A stretch of 64,000 nucleotides of DNA from NCBI RefSeq assembly GCF_947623445.1, contig NC_135242.1, positions 8,556,001-8,620,000 on the forward strand, given 5' to 3'. Origin of the DNA: Clavelina lepadiformis. Its lineage: Eukaryota > Chordata > Ascidiacea > Aplousobranchia > Clavelinidae. Positions 1 to 12,173 of this stretch are shown here, piece by piece (the first letter of the stretch is position 1; every line of letters starts with the position of its first letter). The notes beneath the pieces are model-generated. The model searched no databases. It had not been told where the DNA came from and saw only the letters and a program-made list of their open reading frames with translations. The translations under genes and the position numbers were made by a program.

Positions 1-1
1 G

Positions 2-2557
2 GTTAATTCACATTCTGTTATAACAAAAAATGGAACCAAGTACAAGCTTGTTGGGCCAATCCAGTCATCAAAGTATGTTCCTAAATGGTTAAAAAAACAG
101 TTTCAACGTGGTTTTCCAAGCTCTTGGAAAGTGCATGTTGAGAAATATATGGATTGGCTGGAAGAACATGAAAGCGATAACGAAACAGATGTTGATACTT
201 TTCTTGGTGTGTGTTTATGTTGGACTTGGTTAAATGTGACTACAAAAAAAAGTAAATTGTAAAAGTAGGGTTGAGTGTAGTTATCATACATCTTACAGGT
301 ATATTAATTTGTCTTTTTAGGGATAACATCTGGTGAACCACAAAATTTGTTTAACTGGGCAATTTGTGTGATCCATAAATGTTTATACATTGAAGGATTT
401 TTAAAGCAAACTGATGGCACATACCAGCTTTACCGAACAAGTCCAGTATCTGAAATAATAAATAGTAATACTGTTAAAACTGCTTCAGGAAAAGAATATT
501 GCTTAATAGGCAGGATAAACCAGGATGCTTCAATCAATTCAAAATTGCCGCTATGGATGGTAAAAAATTTTGAATTTGGATTTTCAAGTAACTGGAAGGA
601 AATACTACATTCATACAACACCCAACGCCATAATCAGCAAGAAAGTTTTGATTGTCTGAACGCAGTGGATAGAATAGTTGGGATTTCTGCGGTTTCTCAT
701 GAAACTAAACCAGCAAGCAAGTCTTGCTATAAGATACCATCACTTACATGGCTTGGCTCTGATGCAGAAGATAGTATCAATCTAAACACAAGCCTGTTAA
801 GTACCAATGTGGAAGTACCAGATACAGTGTTACGAAAACCACCTTTGTCAAAATTAGCCCAGATGTGTGTTGAAAATTTAAACAGTATTGATGTTGCCAA
901 AAGTTTTCTTAACAGTGAGTTTGATGTTGTAGAAGAGTGTCTGCAAACTATTAAACCTTCAGAGAAAATCTCTGCTAGAGTGCAAAAACATTCTCATCCT
1001 CCTTCACAAGAGTTATCTGCTGCAAAAAGTCAGATTACACCTCAAAATGATAAAACTAAAAATGCCAAAAAAAGGAGATCATCCTCCAAGAAAAAAAAGA
1101 AACACGATTCTGTTGTGGCCAATACAAACTTGTTTACACCTTCACCACAAAATGGCTTTTACAGAAGCAAAAGTGGTCGTCATGTTTTTCCACCCTTACA
1201 GCATTGGACACGTCAAAGATTGGTAACTGAATGCGATGAAGACGGGACAGAAGTTGTGGTTTTGTATCCCGGACATAGATCAGTCTTGGATGCCAGCAGC
1301 TCATCTTATGCTACAGATGTAATAAAGCAGTCAGAATCAATTCAAAAGCAATATTTACAAGATCAATTGGAGCATAGTTTTCATTCAGTTGCTGAAGCCA
1401 CTCCACCAGGAAAAAATGTACAGCCTAAAGGAACAAAGAAACAAACTCCTGGTACATGTGTAAAGAACATATTGGATGATGATCCACTGAATCTGGATAT
1501 TCAAAATCTTGAGAAAGAAGGAAAGCTCCCCATTGCAAAAAGTTGCCAAGTGGTTGTCAATCGTTTAAAATTTGACACGAAATCAATCAATTCACTTACA
1601 CCAAAACCTAAAACCCCTGAAGTTAATGGTGGTAGTGCAGACCTTCATACTACCGAGAAATCTGTACCACAAAATGATATCACAAAACATAAACGCTATA
1701 ATTTACGGCAAACTGAAAGAAGTCACTCAAGTAAGAAGGAAATGACTTGCTTTTTGCCAAAAGAAATCTCCAATAAAAAGCGCAAAAAAACATCCTCTCC
1801 TAGCAAAGAATCTTGTCCACCAAGTTTTAAGAAGAGAAGAAAAAGTAAAAGCGATAAAAATAAGGCCACTTCAAAAACGTCCAAAGCAAAGAGGAATTGT
1901 GTCAGAAACAAAACAACAGCACCATTGACCAAGGAAAACAAAGAGAATACGTCATTTGTGTTTAATACCTGTCCACAAAATAAAAATGTTAGAAAGAAAC
2001 TTACTGAAGTAAATGCCAAACATGGGACAATAAAGCATAGGAAACAAATCAAGGAGGCCCTAAAAGAACTAAACAGTAATGTTAGTCAGGATTTTTTTAC
2101 TGCCGCATGTGATTCAAAAAGAAAAGAATTATCAGCATTCAGTAATGATTACTTTCAGTCCAACACAGACTGGAACGATCCAGCGCTATTTACTCCTACT
2201 GCAAAACTTCCTGTTGGGATGAACCAGTTCGCTGCGACTCCGGCTTGGCTTAAAACACCAACTTGTGCTTTTAATGTAAATTTTGAAGAATCTGTTACAC
2301 CATACTATCTTCGCACCACCCTTCCAAGTGAAATTGAAATAAAAACATCTAGCAACGATGCTGATAAGGTTGTGTTGCAAATGGTAAGAGATGCCAAACA
2401 AAAATCAAAGTTGAAAAAAGGAAAGAAAAAAATTCTTGAAGATAAAACTATTGATAGGTCTTGTAGTAGGCTGCAGTTGCCTACATCTAAAGCCAGTTTA
2501 TTGAATGCTGTTGTTGAAAATGAAATCTCAGATGAAGACGATTATTTTTCAGAATAA
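2..2557 (+). CDS. MIS18BP1: MIS18BP1/KNL2-like centromere protein, 3' part, with two SANTA domains
   Basis: Partial gene; the 5' part lies left of the window. Exons are 2-206 and 321-2557 (intron 207-320, GT-AG); the split codon G|GG keeps the frame. Exon 1 ends a SANTA-type domain (GTKYKLVGP, then F..GFPSSWK). The next exon starts a second complete one: FNWAICVIH, IEGF, TASGKEYCLIGR, FEFGFSSNWKEIL. Around 1153-1210 lies a CENPC-like motif, YRSKSGRHVFPPLQHW, matching the R-S-x-S-G-R...P...W pattern known in KNL2 proteins that bind CENP-A nucleosomes. The rest is long, basic and Lys/Ser-rich (SSKKKKK, KKRRKSKSDKNK), as expected of a disordered chromatin protein. In the family it helps the Mis18 complex load CENP-A after mitosis. 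No Myb/SANT domain is visible in this part. Stop TAA at 2555-2557; a possible AATAAA lies at 2736. The domain calls are firm; the exact orthology is an inference from domain combination. Confidence 0.84.
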
Positions 2558-2598
2558 TGCTGAATTCAAGCTGTTTTATTTTTATTGTACATGTATCA

Positions 2599-2820
2599 TT
2601 ACTTATTGCTGTTGAAACCATAACTGCCTGTAAAGTATGCCATAACAAACCACATCATAATGACTAGCAATATGTTTGTTTCCTGGACAATTAATGTACG
2701 TTGCCCACTAGGTTTTAAGTAATTCTGACCCCTTGAATAAACATTCAACAATCTACCACTATAGCGAAACTTAAATTCATTTACTATTATTTTAGGATTT
2801 AACTTACGTACAAAGTACAT
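2599..2820 (-). CDS. Small ORF with one membrane segment, possible mitochondrial protein
   Basis: A 73-codon ORF convergent with the preceding gene, starting ATG at 2818-2820. The N-terminal 35 residues are basic and free of acidic runs apart from one Glu, like a mitochondrial presequence. A hydrophobic stretch (NILLVIMMWFVMAYF) near residues 48-62 could span a membrane, followed by a short tail GSYGFNSNK. The size and architecture resemble small accessory subunits of respiratory complexes, but I do not recognise the family. No intron is needed. It could also be a chance ORF in a 3' flank. Confidence 0.35.
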   Translation of the reverse strand: MYFVRKLNPKIIVNEFKFRYSGRLLNVYSRGQNYLKPSGQRTLIVQETNILLVIMMWFVMAYFTGSYGFNSNK

Positions 2821-3512
2821 GCATGAGTAAATTATTTTACGGGCAGTGAAATTTTTTAGAAAGTTTTAGGAGGCGATCATTTAAATTTTTTATGAGCACT
2901 TGTTTGCTTAACAATTTCCTATGTGTTCTTTGTAGTGATTTTTGCGCTTTCTGATGTTTCTTTGGGTCGCTAGAAATAGAAATATCAGCAAACAATGATT
3001 GTAAACATTGTTTGCAGTTTAAGATATAGATGCCAATTTACTAAATAAGCAGTTACCTTTGCGGAAAAGCTGACAACATTGGCGTTTGATCACACACTGA
3101 TAGCAATTTTCAGCGCTTTATTTTAATCGTAAAGTTTCCCAGAATTTAACAGGTGTATTTGATTTGGCAGTTGTTTTTGAATAAAAAAATTGACAAGAAA
3201 ATTTCAACCGACGATTGTTGCTTGTGTTGTGTTGCTTATTTGGGATTATTCGATTGAACTAATGCATATCAACATACCTTACATACTTGATGAAACTCTT
3301 TGATCTAGGATTCTAGGTGAACTGAAATCAATTTGAATACGAGTGGGTATAAACAATAACACGTCCGGCGGGTTCGCACGATTATGGAGATGGAACTTGC
3401 CTATAACCATGAGTTATTCTCTCTCACCGACGATATATCGTTGCTCTCACCATCGGTAATGAACAGCAAAGCAGGCTGCGACGCCGTAAGAACGTCATAC
3501 TTGACGACGTTG
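2821..3512. other. Intergenic, no gene recognised
   Basis: AT-rich sequence without a convincing coding region. A short ORF at 3384-3593 on the plus strand runs into the adjacent MITE and is not supported as a gene. The part just left of the MITE (about 3370-3512) is less AT-rich and may belong to the same decayed LINE as the segment beyond the MITE. Confidence 0.5.
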
Positions 3513-3927
3513 GAGAGGTGGGCAGTCGGTACCGGTTCTTGGCAAAAAAATGTACCGACGGTTCCGGTATTCGGTAATGATTTAAAAACGTAGTTTGGTA
3601 CCGGTACTTTTTGTGTAAAAGATGCTGCTGCAAATGCAATTTTTCCCGCTGCTATTGCCCCGGTAAAGGTTACTCCAGGTCAAAACATATATGACTTTCT
3701 TTGCTTACAATTTTACTTTACATTTTAACATTAAAAAAGATCAACAGATGCTAAAATTGGCATTAAGCGTTAATTAACATGTATTTTGAAAACATAGTTG
3801 TTAAAATTATCAACTGAAAAGTACTGACTGAAATTTCTTGAAAAACTAATTCGGCACAGAGAATCGCTACTTTTTTCAAATGTACCGACAGTATCGGTAC
3901 AGTCGGACTCGGTACTGCCCACCTATA
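3513..3927 (-). mobile_element. MITE of the AGGTGGGCAGTACCG family, copy A
   Basis: About 415 bp with imperfect terminal inverted repeats: GAGAGGTGGGCAGTCGG on the left and the reverse complement of ACTGCCCACCTATA on the right. The interior is rich in GGTACCG/CGGTACC and carries the block ACAAAAAGTACCGGTACC on the minus strand, shared with the copies at 16756-17273 and 26713-27157, which lie in the opposite orientation. No transposase. The sister copy at 26713 has an exact 8-bp target duplication, so the family is hAT-type; here no duplication is visible. It sits directly beside a LINE fragment. Confidence 0.8.
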
Positions 3928-4220
3928 TTGGTACCTTGTTGGGTCATCGGTGTTGTAGACTGTAGGAATTAAAGTGGAAGCAGCCAGGATCGATCCTTGT
4001 GGGATACCATTTGGTTTTCCCGTTCAACTGTGTGCAATTTTGGCTTGTGAGTGACATGAAATTGAAGGAGCAATCCGAGCTATGCTTCCCACGGAATACG
4101 TGGTCAGCCAGCTTTGGGGGAGTGCTCAGTCCAGAGGCTGTGCGCGACTTATCCGACACCCAGTCCTGGTGGCCATATAACATCAGCTTCATACGAAGAT
4201 TAACAATTGCAGTTTCATTG
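3928..4220 (-). mobile_element. LINE reverse-transcriptase fragment (Jockey-like)
   Basis: On the minus strand the translated block NGIPQGSILAASTLIPTVYN (about 3965-4025) matches the conserved reverse-transcriptase motif N-G-[IL]-P-Q-G-S-[IV]-L-A followed by the Y-N...D region of Jockey-like LINEs. The upstream 150 bp reads in a different frame, with RT-like words such as LMLYGH and KLADHVFRGK, so at least one frameshift and an in-frame stop separate the pieces. A non-functional remnant of a few hundred bases; its downstream continuation appears interrupted by the MITE at 3513-3927. Confidence 0.6.
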
Positions 4221-6276
4221 TAAACAGAGATAGATATTGGTAAAGGGAAAATTTAAGGTCTCTTCTGGCAGTGGCATCATGTACCAAACTACCAATTGAT
4301 GATAACGGCCAGATCAAGATTCTGGCGCATCAAACCCATAGACAATCGAAATATATGGTGTCTATGATCACGCCACGTTTGATGGCGCAAAGACTCAAAA
4401 CTGCCGCATTCATATCACCGTTATTCTGGCAGAATCATAGTATGTAAAAGCAAAGATAGACTAGGCCTAGGCCTAGTATCTCACGAAAGAAACAAGCTTG
4501 AAAGCCCTTTTATCGCACACGTTCGCATAAACAAAGGCATACCGCTTGCTTTGACATATGTTTTCACGCATTGGAGACCGAGTCTTCAACCACTGCGTGA
4601 GTCTATAACAATTTATTTAGCTATACCTGACATTTTGTGGTAGTGTTTGAAAAAAAATTGCAGACTAGGCTAAAGCTGAATTTACTAAAAAAAATTGTCC
4701 AAAAATTAAACGCTAAAAACATTTAATGTCTTTGTTTTCAAAACCTACCAATCAAAAAACAGTCAATTAACATCAATGCAAGTGCAAATGAAACTGAGAT
4801 ATTTTGTTTTCTTAACACTGTCGAAAATTACATAGATATAGCCTACATAGCTCATTTTGAAAAAAATGAGTCCACTGCAAAAAAGTTACAATTATTTGTG
4901 ATATTTGCTAAACGACGCAGTGTACAATTAACAACAACACAAAACACCAGTGTACAACTAACTTTTACCTATCAACCACTGGAATTAGTCAAGAACTTCC
5001 ATTTTGCCCTTGCAATGTGCATCCTATAGGGTTCTACGTGTACATGCCACACTGGTCATTGTTAGAATTTTGTAGGGATAAGCTTGGTGCACATTAATAT
5101 ATTTTAAATGGGAAAAGCTAGTTAGTGTCACAAAAGCCATTTTAAAAGACAAAAAATAGTTTTAACAATGCCTAGCCAGAAACAAATAGTTTTACGTGCA
5201 CATTTCAAGTAAACTAGCTCGTCAGCGCTGACTCAGCATTTTGTATAAAAACCTCAGCGCATCAGGTTGAAGTTTTGTCCATAATTGTGAAAAAGGACAC
5301 TATACTCAACTTCAGCTCAGCAATCATCATTTCCCATTTAAGTGGTTATTGGGATTTACAAACAATCTGAATAGTCTGTCTTTTCCTAAGACTGTAAGCT
5401 AATGCGGAGTTTTGGCCTTGCGTAACAAATTACTTTACTAGTGTTCCAATGAAAATAGCCTTGGCCTTGTAATGTTCATCATTCACTTTATTGCACAAAA
5501 TCACAATACCATGACTGGTGGGTTTTTGCTGATAAGTTTATTATACTCGTTTTGGACGATTTGGAAAATTAATCTGGTGGGTTTGATTAGGCTCGTTTGC
5601 TGGAAGTTTTGAGTTCAAATTTGGCTATTGTTTTGGTTTGAATTTATTTTTCGATTAACTTGAGGTGTGAGTTTTCGTTGAAGAAGAATAGCATTAAATT
5701 TAAGAGTTCGGAAAATAAACTAAGGCATTTTAAGTTCAAATTTAGTGTTTCTTTTAATTCGCACCCAAGCTTAGTAGTTTGATCATGAAAAGATCACAAG
5801 TAAATTTCATAATTTTTAGTAAAAAACTTATATACACCACAATTGTTGTGGTTTCTGTTGGTCTATGGATTTTCCTTTTGTGCACAAAGCATCTTTGGTA
5901 CCATACACAGTTGAAACGCTTTGATGCAGATTAATTAGATTAAACAATTGTTGCAAGGAAGTAAATTGAAAGTGTTTTTTTTTGTTTTTAGAAGTATAAT
6001 GCTTTTAACATGCTGCTCATTCAAAATAATTACAGTAGTTTGGATAATATTGTCTAAATAGTAATTGTTAATTGCTAATTATTACTGGCAATTTTGTGAT
6101 AATTCTTTTTGGCTCACAATGTGGATTTTCTCCAGATATCTTGTAGAAAAGTTGTTGCTCTTGTATTGTATAAATATCGTTTATACTTATACAGTATACT
6201 TTACAACATCATAGTTATATATCTTTTTCTGGGTTTTAGCAATTTTGTCAGCTTACATTGCATCACTAACGAAAAA
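4221..6276. other. Intergenic, nothing recognised
   Basis: About 2 kb of AT-rich DNA with no supported gene. At 4460-4475 a short run of CTAGGCC repeats occurs. A good polypyrimidine tract followed by AG ends at 6239, 37 bp before the TMA7 start codon; it could be an acceptor for a 5' UTR intron or for spliced-leader trans-splicing, which tunicates use. This is an inference only. Confidence 0.5.
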
Positions 6277-7130
<854 letters not shown>

Positions 7131-9003
7131 TGCTGTGGCCTCCACAATATTTTTTATGTATTTTTTTAAAACTCAATTGGCTGTTTTTCATTTAAGTTGC
7201 TTTCAGCTGTACATCCACAATTAACTAATTACAGAATATTCAGAAATGGATTCCAAAGTATTTTGCTTGTTATGGAAAGCACGTCACTATGCTGTTTCAC
7301 CAGAGAGCATTGGTAGATATGACAGATTAATGAGCTTGTGTTATTTAAAGGAATGTTTTTAATATTGCCTTTACTTGCATGTTTCATTCGACTACAGGTG
7401 TTTTTCTTTTCGAAAATTTACTAAACATGCTTATCATTGACAATAACGAAATCTTTAACAGATGCCAGTGCTAGACAAGTTTAGTTTAAGATTTTTGTTC
7501 AAGTTGCAATAAAATTACAATCATACCCAATAACGCCTTTCCAGGATATGATATTACCATGATGATAATTGCAGTCTTTTAGAAAACCTTTTTAGTTTTT
7601 GGGCAAGCTAGCATTATCGTCTTCTCTTGTGGTTGTAGCGTACGTTTATCAACTCAGCAAGGGTTTGTTTTAACTATTTTGTTCTATGTAGAGTTGGAAA
7701 CACATAAAAGCATTAATTATTTTTATGTTGGTGTCAGTTATTGTATGATGTTAAATAAACAAATATTGTCACTACAACGCCTGGATTTGTTACCCTCCAA
7801 GGCTTTGGTAGAAGGCGCCATTCAAGAAATGGTAATTTTGGATCTAAGGATCTTAAAACTCGTGCAAGGGAAATTAGTAGTTCAATTTTTTTCTTGTTTG
7901 TAAATTGTTTGTTAACGTATTTCTTGTTTCGCCAGTCTACAACGAGGTTAGTGTGATAATGTTTGAATCAAATTGTTATTATATTCTTGAAACTGTTAGT
8001 TCATTCTTGTTGTTTTATGTGATTTCCTTCTTTTCTAACTGGCACACCACCTGGTGGGGAAACAGCATGCTTAACTGTAATTTCCATTAATTACTATCAT
8101 TTAATTACTATTCCCTTTAAGTTTGTGTCGTACCGGTGTCATTCGGATTACCCTACGAGGTCATTCGATTGTGCTAGCCGTCGTGTGTGTACGCTCTGTG
8201 TGAGCCGTTATTGAATCGCATCAACTTATTACAGTTAGTACCATACTTTTGCTACCAATAGTCAATAGCGGAAAATAAACGATATAATAGTTACTCAAAG
8301 TGAGAAGAAACCTTTTCCCTCGATTAACTTCAAATTTTAAAAATGTATATTCAATATAGATAATAATTTAACACACAAACAAACATAAGGATCATTATCA
8401 AAATATGTACACGGATAAAATCATCAAAATGCATAATGGCATCGACATAAAATTCACATGAATGTGCAGTAATGTCAATTTAAGCTTATCAAATAATGAC
8501 ACTCTCTATAAAATAAAGTGTACGTAAGTCAGAATACTTTTTAATTGCCAAATCCTGAACTGATAATAAACTTTACACAAGTCAACAAACTTACGCTTGC
8601 TAAAACCTTCTGGACTAAATGACGAAAAAATAACCACTGTTGACAAAACAAGAGCCCGATTGACAGCAGAACATTAGCCACGAGAACAGCCATGCGATGA
8701 AACACATGATGAGGCGATTGTTGATTCGAATAACGATTTACTAGATGTAAGCTAACAGCAACATTAAAATATTTGGCATTAAACTATTATAGTCTGTACA
8801 AATATTTGGCTAATTATACTACGTCAAGTATATAGGCAATTTCATAGTATGATATATTTATCCAGCTAAATGCGTATCACAGCGTTGTTAGCAAGCAACC
8901 TTATTCTAAACATTGGCTGCGAAAAGTAGCTCAAACCAATGTTTTATACAAACAAAATTACTACAGCACAATTAAATAATGTTAATACTAACATAAAGTA
9001 AAT
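7131..9003. other. TMA7 3' flank and intergenic DNA, nothing recognised
   Basis: No gene supported. Two ORFs of 60-75 codons (7679-7903 and 7905-8090) have low-complexity hydrophobic content and no recognisable domain. A segment at 8120-8240 is less AT-rich than its surroundings but does not resemble a known RNA or exon. Confidence 0.5.
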
Positions 9004-9825
9004 TTACAAAATTGATTCTTCCTTGAAAAGTTTTTGTTTCCATTCTTCCGGGTCCAGGGGCGGCCCTGATCCAGCAAACATCGGTGGAAGCACTGATTTA
9101 TCAATGATTTCGTATAACATGGTGAAGTCCTGACCGAGAAGCCGGTAACGCTTTTTTATTTTTTCTTTCATGAAGGGTTGAGCCATTGCAAACACAATAT
9201 CGAATATTTTGGGCTCGTTGGTTGCGTTCAAGCTTTTCACTCGTAATGGCAATGAATCCTGAACTATTCCTACGAATCTTCGCGAAATGGATGGATTTAT
9301 TTGCTTTACGTAATCCATGCCAAGGTAGGCCAGATCTTGTATAACGGTAACTCCGTATACTTGAGTTTCTTCGTCCTCGACCATCTTTTCCATGGTTAGA
9401 AAAATAGATGCGTATAAATCAGTTAGATTATACGTACCTCCTATCCCTGGCCGACCAACTACTATCGTAGATCCATCCTTTGCTTTTCCTTTCAAGGGTA
9501 ATACTACACCTAAATCCAAGGTATCACTAATAAGTGCAGGATTTTTCACTTTGTCGAACACCTCAGGCCAGTCTGCGGTCTTTTTGTGGTAATTGGAAAT
9601 CATAGCTAATGCTCTTTCTTGATTAAATTTGCGAGCCCGTAAAAATCTCAGCAAAAACTCATCATCATCTCGTGCCAATTTCATGTCAGGATTTTGTTCT
9701 TCGAATGCTTTTTTCAGATCGTCAATTGCTTTTAATCTATCATCGTTGTCTTCAGGTTCGTTTAGTTCTTTAATAGCTTTCTCCAAAGTTTTTGGCGATA
9801 GCTTGCATTGGTACCTTTGAGCCAT
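9004..9825 (-). CDS. CRAL-TRIO lipid-transfer protein 1 (TTPA/TTPAL/RLBP1-like)
   Basis: A 273-residue intronless ORF. The N-terminal CRAL-TRIO-N helices end in the signature DDEFLLRFLRARKFNQERAL (about residues 54-73). The lipid-binding domain follows from about residue 100 to 250, with VIQDLAYLGMDYVKQINPS, the IVQDSLPLRVKSLNATNEP block and IFDIVFAMAQPFMKEKIKKR, all positions conserved in alpha-tocopherol transfer protein and cellular retinaldehyde-binding protein. Family members are cytosolic carriers of tocopherol, retinoids or phosphoinositides; the ligand here cannot be told. It is the last of three same-strand paralogues with intergenic gaps of about 1.5 and 2.1 kb. The start ATG at 9823-9825 lines up with the paralogues' starts (MAQRYQCKLS, MTERYKCTLS, MSARYQFSLS). 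Confidence 0.95.
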   Translation of the reverse strand: MAQRYQCKLSPKTLEKAIKELNEPEDNDDRLKAIDDLKKAFEEQNPDMKLARDDDEFLLRFLRARKFNQERALAMISNYHKKTADWPEVFDKVKNPALISDTLDLGVVLPLKGKAKDGSTIVVGRPGIGGTYNLTDLYASIFLTMEKMVEDEETQVYGVTVIQDLAYLGMDYVKQINPSISRRFVGIVQDSLPLRVKSLNATNEPKIFDIVFAMAQPFMKEKIKKRYRLLGQDFTMLYEIIDKSVLPPMFAGSGPPLDPEEWKQKLFKEESIL

Positions 9826-11351
9826 AAGTACAGCAGCTGGGCGACTTAAATAACACGAAAGTAGCCGACTTTTCTAAAAACGTTAAACTGCTTCTTCTAG
9901 AAATATCAATTGAAACTTGGCTACGGTTGTCCATGTGTCTAGGAGGATCTCTGCCAAGCAATTGTGACGATTAACCATTAACCGCGCCTGTGGAAAGCAT
10001 CGCAAATTATGTAACATACCAAAGTTAATTAGTTACAGGACCAACAGTCCCACCGAATATTAATGCTTGCTCAATAAATTGATAAGTAAGCTGCATTTCC
10101 CATTACTTATAACCTTGTCTAACCAATTATAGCCTATGTCAATCACTTCATTAATTCCAACTTTATGCATCAGGTTGTACAAATCATGAGATCACCAAGC
10201 CACATTTGTTGGTGACATATCTGTGCTACCATACGTTCGCAGCAAAAAGTAATGTTCTAGTACCGGAGTACCCTTCATTTAAAAGATGTTTATAGAAGCT
10301 TCTGATTTATTGGATTTTCTAGCCACAAAACTAATGTAAGTGCTTAAAAATTGTAAAGATAAGTTACGAAAGGGGGGAGGAAAGGCCATTTAACCCTATT
10401 TATGCTTGATGTGGCTTCTCCTGCACACAGTCACAGCAAAACGTGGCGTACAGTTGCATTGTTTGCTGTAGATTTGTAGAAGCTTGAAATTTGGTGACTT
10501 TTCCTAAAAAATGTTCAGCTATCTGTCCATGTTTTTTTTATAAAGTTGGATTTTGTACTTTTTGAGATGTTCTCATATTTTCATAATTTTGCTCTCTCTC
10601 CACATTGAAGCGTATCGTTTTCGTTTACTCATGTACTAACCACTAACTCGACTAACTATTCTCTTCTGTTCTCTTCTCCCGGTCAGCTGGTTTTGCTGAT
10701 GCTGGTGAAAAATTATAGATAAAAGCCTTAGGCTATACGTAAATACCTAACGTTCGAAAAGCTAAAGGTAAAACTTAATCAGTTTGTATAGGCTATGTAA
10801 AGTTGCATCAATAAATAATAAAATAGCTAACATTGATTTTCATATAAACCAGCACATACATAAAATTGTTCCATTTTGTTGCTGAAAACTATAGATTTTG
10901 CATGCCTATCTTTTTCTATGTAGTAGGCTACATTTCTGTAACAGAATTTACTCAACCAGAAAACAGAAATGCAATTTCAGTTTTTGTATTTTTTATTTTC
11001 ATGAAATTTCCTTTTTTATTTACATCTATTTTGATAAATTCTGCAAAACAAAGGAACGCGCTGTAACCATAAACGTGAGCAGTATAGTGTGGTCGTTTGC
11101 AAGCATAGACAGATTGTTTGCTGAAGATTGAACATATAATGGATTTTTTAAAACTTGGATTTTTTTTGTATTTGCGTATATCTATTAAAATTATTTGTAT
11201 CTATTCTAAAATACAATGTTTAAAATGTGTAATTGCTTTAAAAATATAACGCGTATGTATATTTTATTGTGGTGAGTTTTTTTAGATCTTTTTTCATTTT
11301 GTTGCATTTTTATCAATGCTTCAACTCACAGTGCTGTACCTTTGCTTCAAC
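9826..11351. other. Intergenic between CRAL-TRIO genes 1 and 2
   Basis: No gene seen. TTTATT at 11263-11268 reads AATAAA on the minus strand 84 bp past the stop of gene 2 and is a plausible polyadenylation signal for it. The rest is AT-rich and unremarkable. Confidence 0.5.
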
Positions 11352-12173
11352 TCACAGTGCAGTACCTTCCTTCAATAATTTTACTTTCCAGCCTTGGACA
11401 TCAAGTTCAGCTCCCGAACCAGCAAACATAAATGGCAGTACAGATCGATCAACAGCATCGTAGAGCTTGCTGAAATCTGTCCCATGAAGCTGAAGCCTCT
11501 TTTTTGTTTTCTCTTTCAGAAATGGTTGGACAATTACAAAAAATGCGTCAAAAATTCTAGGCACATTTGTAATATTAACTTGCTTTAACCGCAACGGCAT
11601 GGCGTCCTGCAAGATTCCAAAAACACGCTTAGCAATGTCTGGGGTCATTTGCTTTACAAAATCGGCTCCAAAATAGGCCAAATCTTGAACAACAACTATT
11701 CCGTATATTTGAGTGCATTCATCTTCCAGTATTTTTTCCAAACTGGCAACCAAGGCAGCAAATGTATCGGTAATTGGTAGTTCGTTTGCCAATCCAAATC
11801 GAGCAACAACTACAGTGCATCCATTTTTTGCCTTTTCGGCCAGAGGAATGACCACACCTATATCCAATATATCTTTTAGGAGAACTGAGTTTCTGACTTT
11901 GTCGAATACTTCAGGCCACTGTTGCCTTTGTTGGTGAAAATTAGTTAGAATTGCAAGCGCTTTTTCCTGATCGAATTTCCTAGCTCTTAAAAACCTCAGA
12001 AGAAATCCGTCATCTTCATAGATGAGAGGAAGGTTTGGGTTGGCAGCATAGTAGTTTGCTTTCAGAAGATCAATAGCTGTCAAACGTTCCGAGTTGTTAG
12101 CTGGTTCATTCAGCTCCTTTACAGCCTTTGCAAGCAACTCACTTGACAAAGTACACTTGTATCGTTCGGTCAT
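11352..12173 (-). CDS. CRAL-TRIO lipid-transfer protein 2
   Basis: A 273-residue intronless ORF, the same length as gene 1 and collinear with it. Signature parts: EDDGFLLRFLRARKFDQEKA near residue 53, VVQDLAYFGADFVKQMTPD in the lipid-binding domain, ILQDAMPLRLKQVNITNVP, and FAGSGAELDVQGWKVKLLKE at the C terminus. It shares with gene 3 the words RQQWPEVFDK/RNKWPEVFDK and MPLRLKQ(V/I)NITN, so genes 2 and 3 look closer to each other than to gene 1 by eye. Role as for the family: cytosolic hydrophobic-ligand carrier, ligand unknown. ATG at 12171-12173. Confidence 0.95.
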   Translation of the reverse strand: MTERYKCTLSSELLAKAVKELNEPANNSERLTAIDLLKANYYAANPNLPLIYEDDGFLLRFLRARKFDQEKALAILTNFHQQRQQWPEVFDKVRNSVLLKDILDIGVVIPLAEKAKNGCTVVVARFGLANELPITDTFAALVASLEKILEDECTQIYGIVVVQDLAYFGADFVKQMTPDIAKRVFGILQDAMPLRLKQVNITNVPRIFDAFFVIVQPFLKEKTKKRLQLHGTDFSKLYDAVDRSVLPFMFAGSGAELDVQGWKVKLLKEGTAL

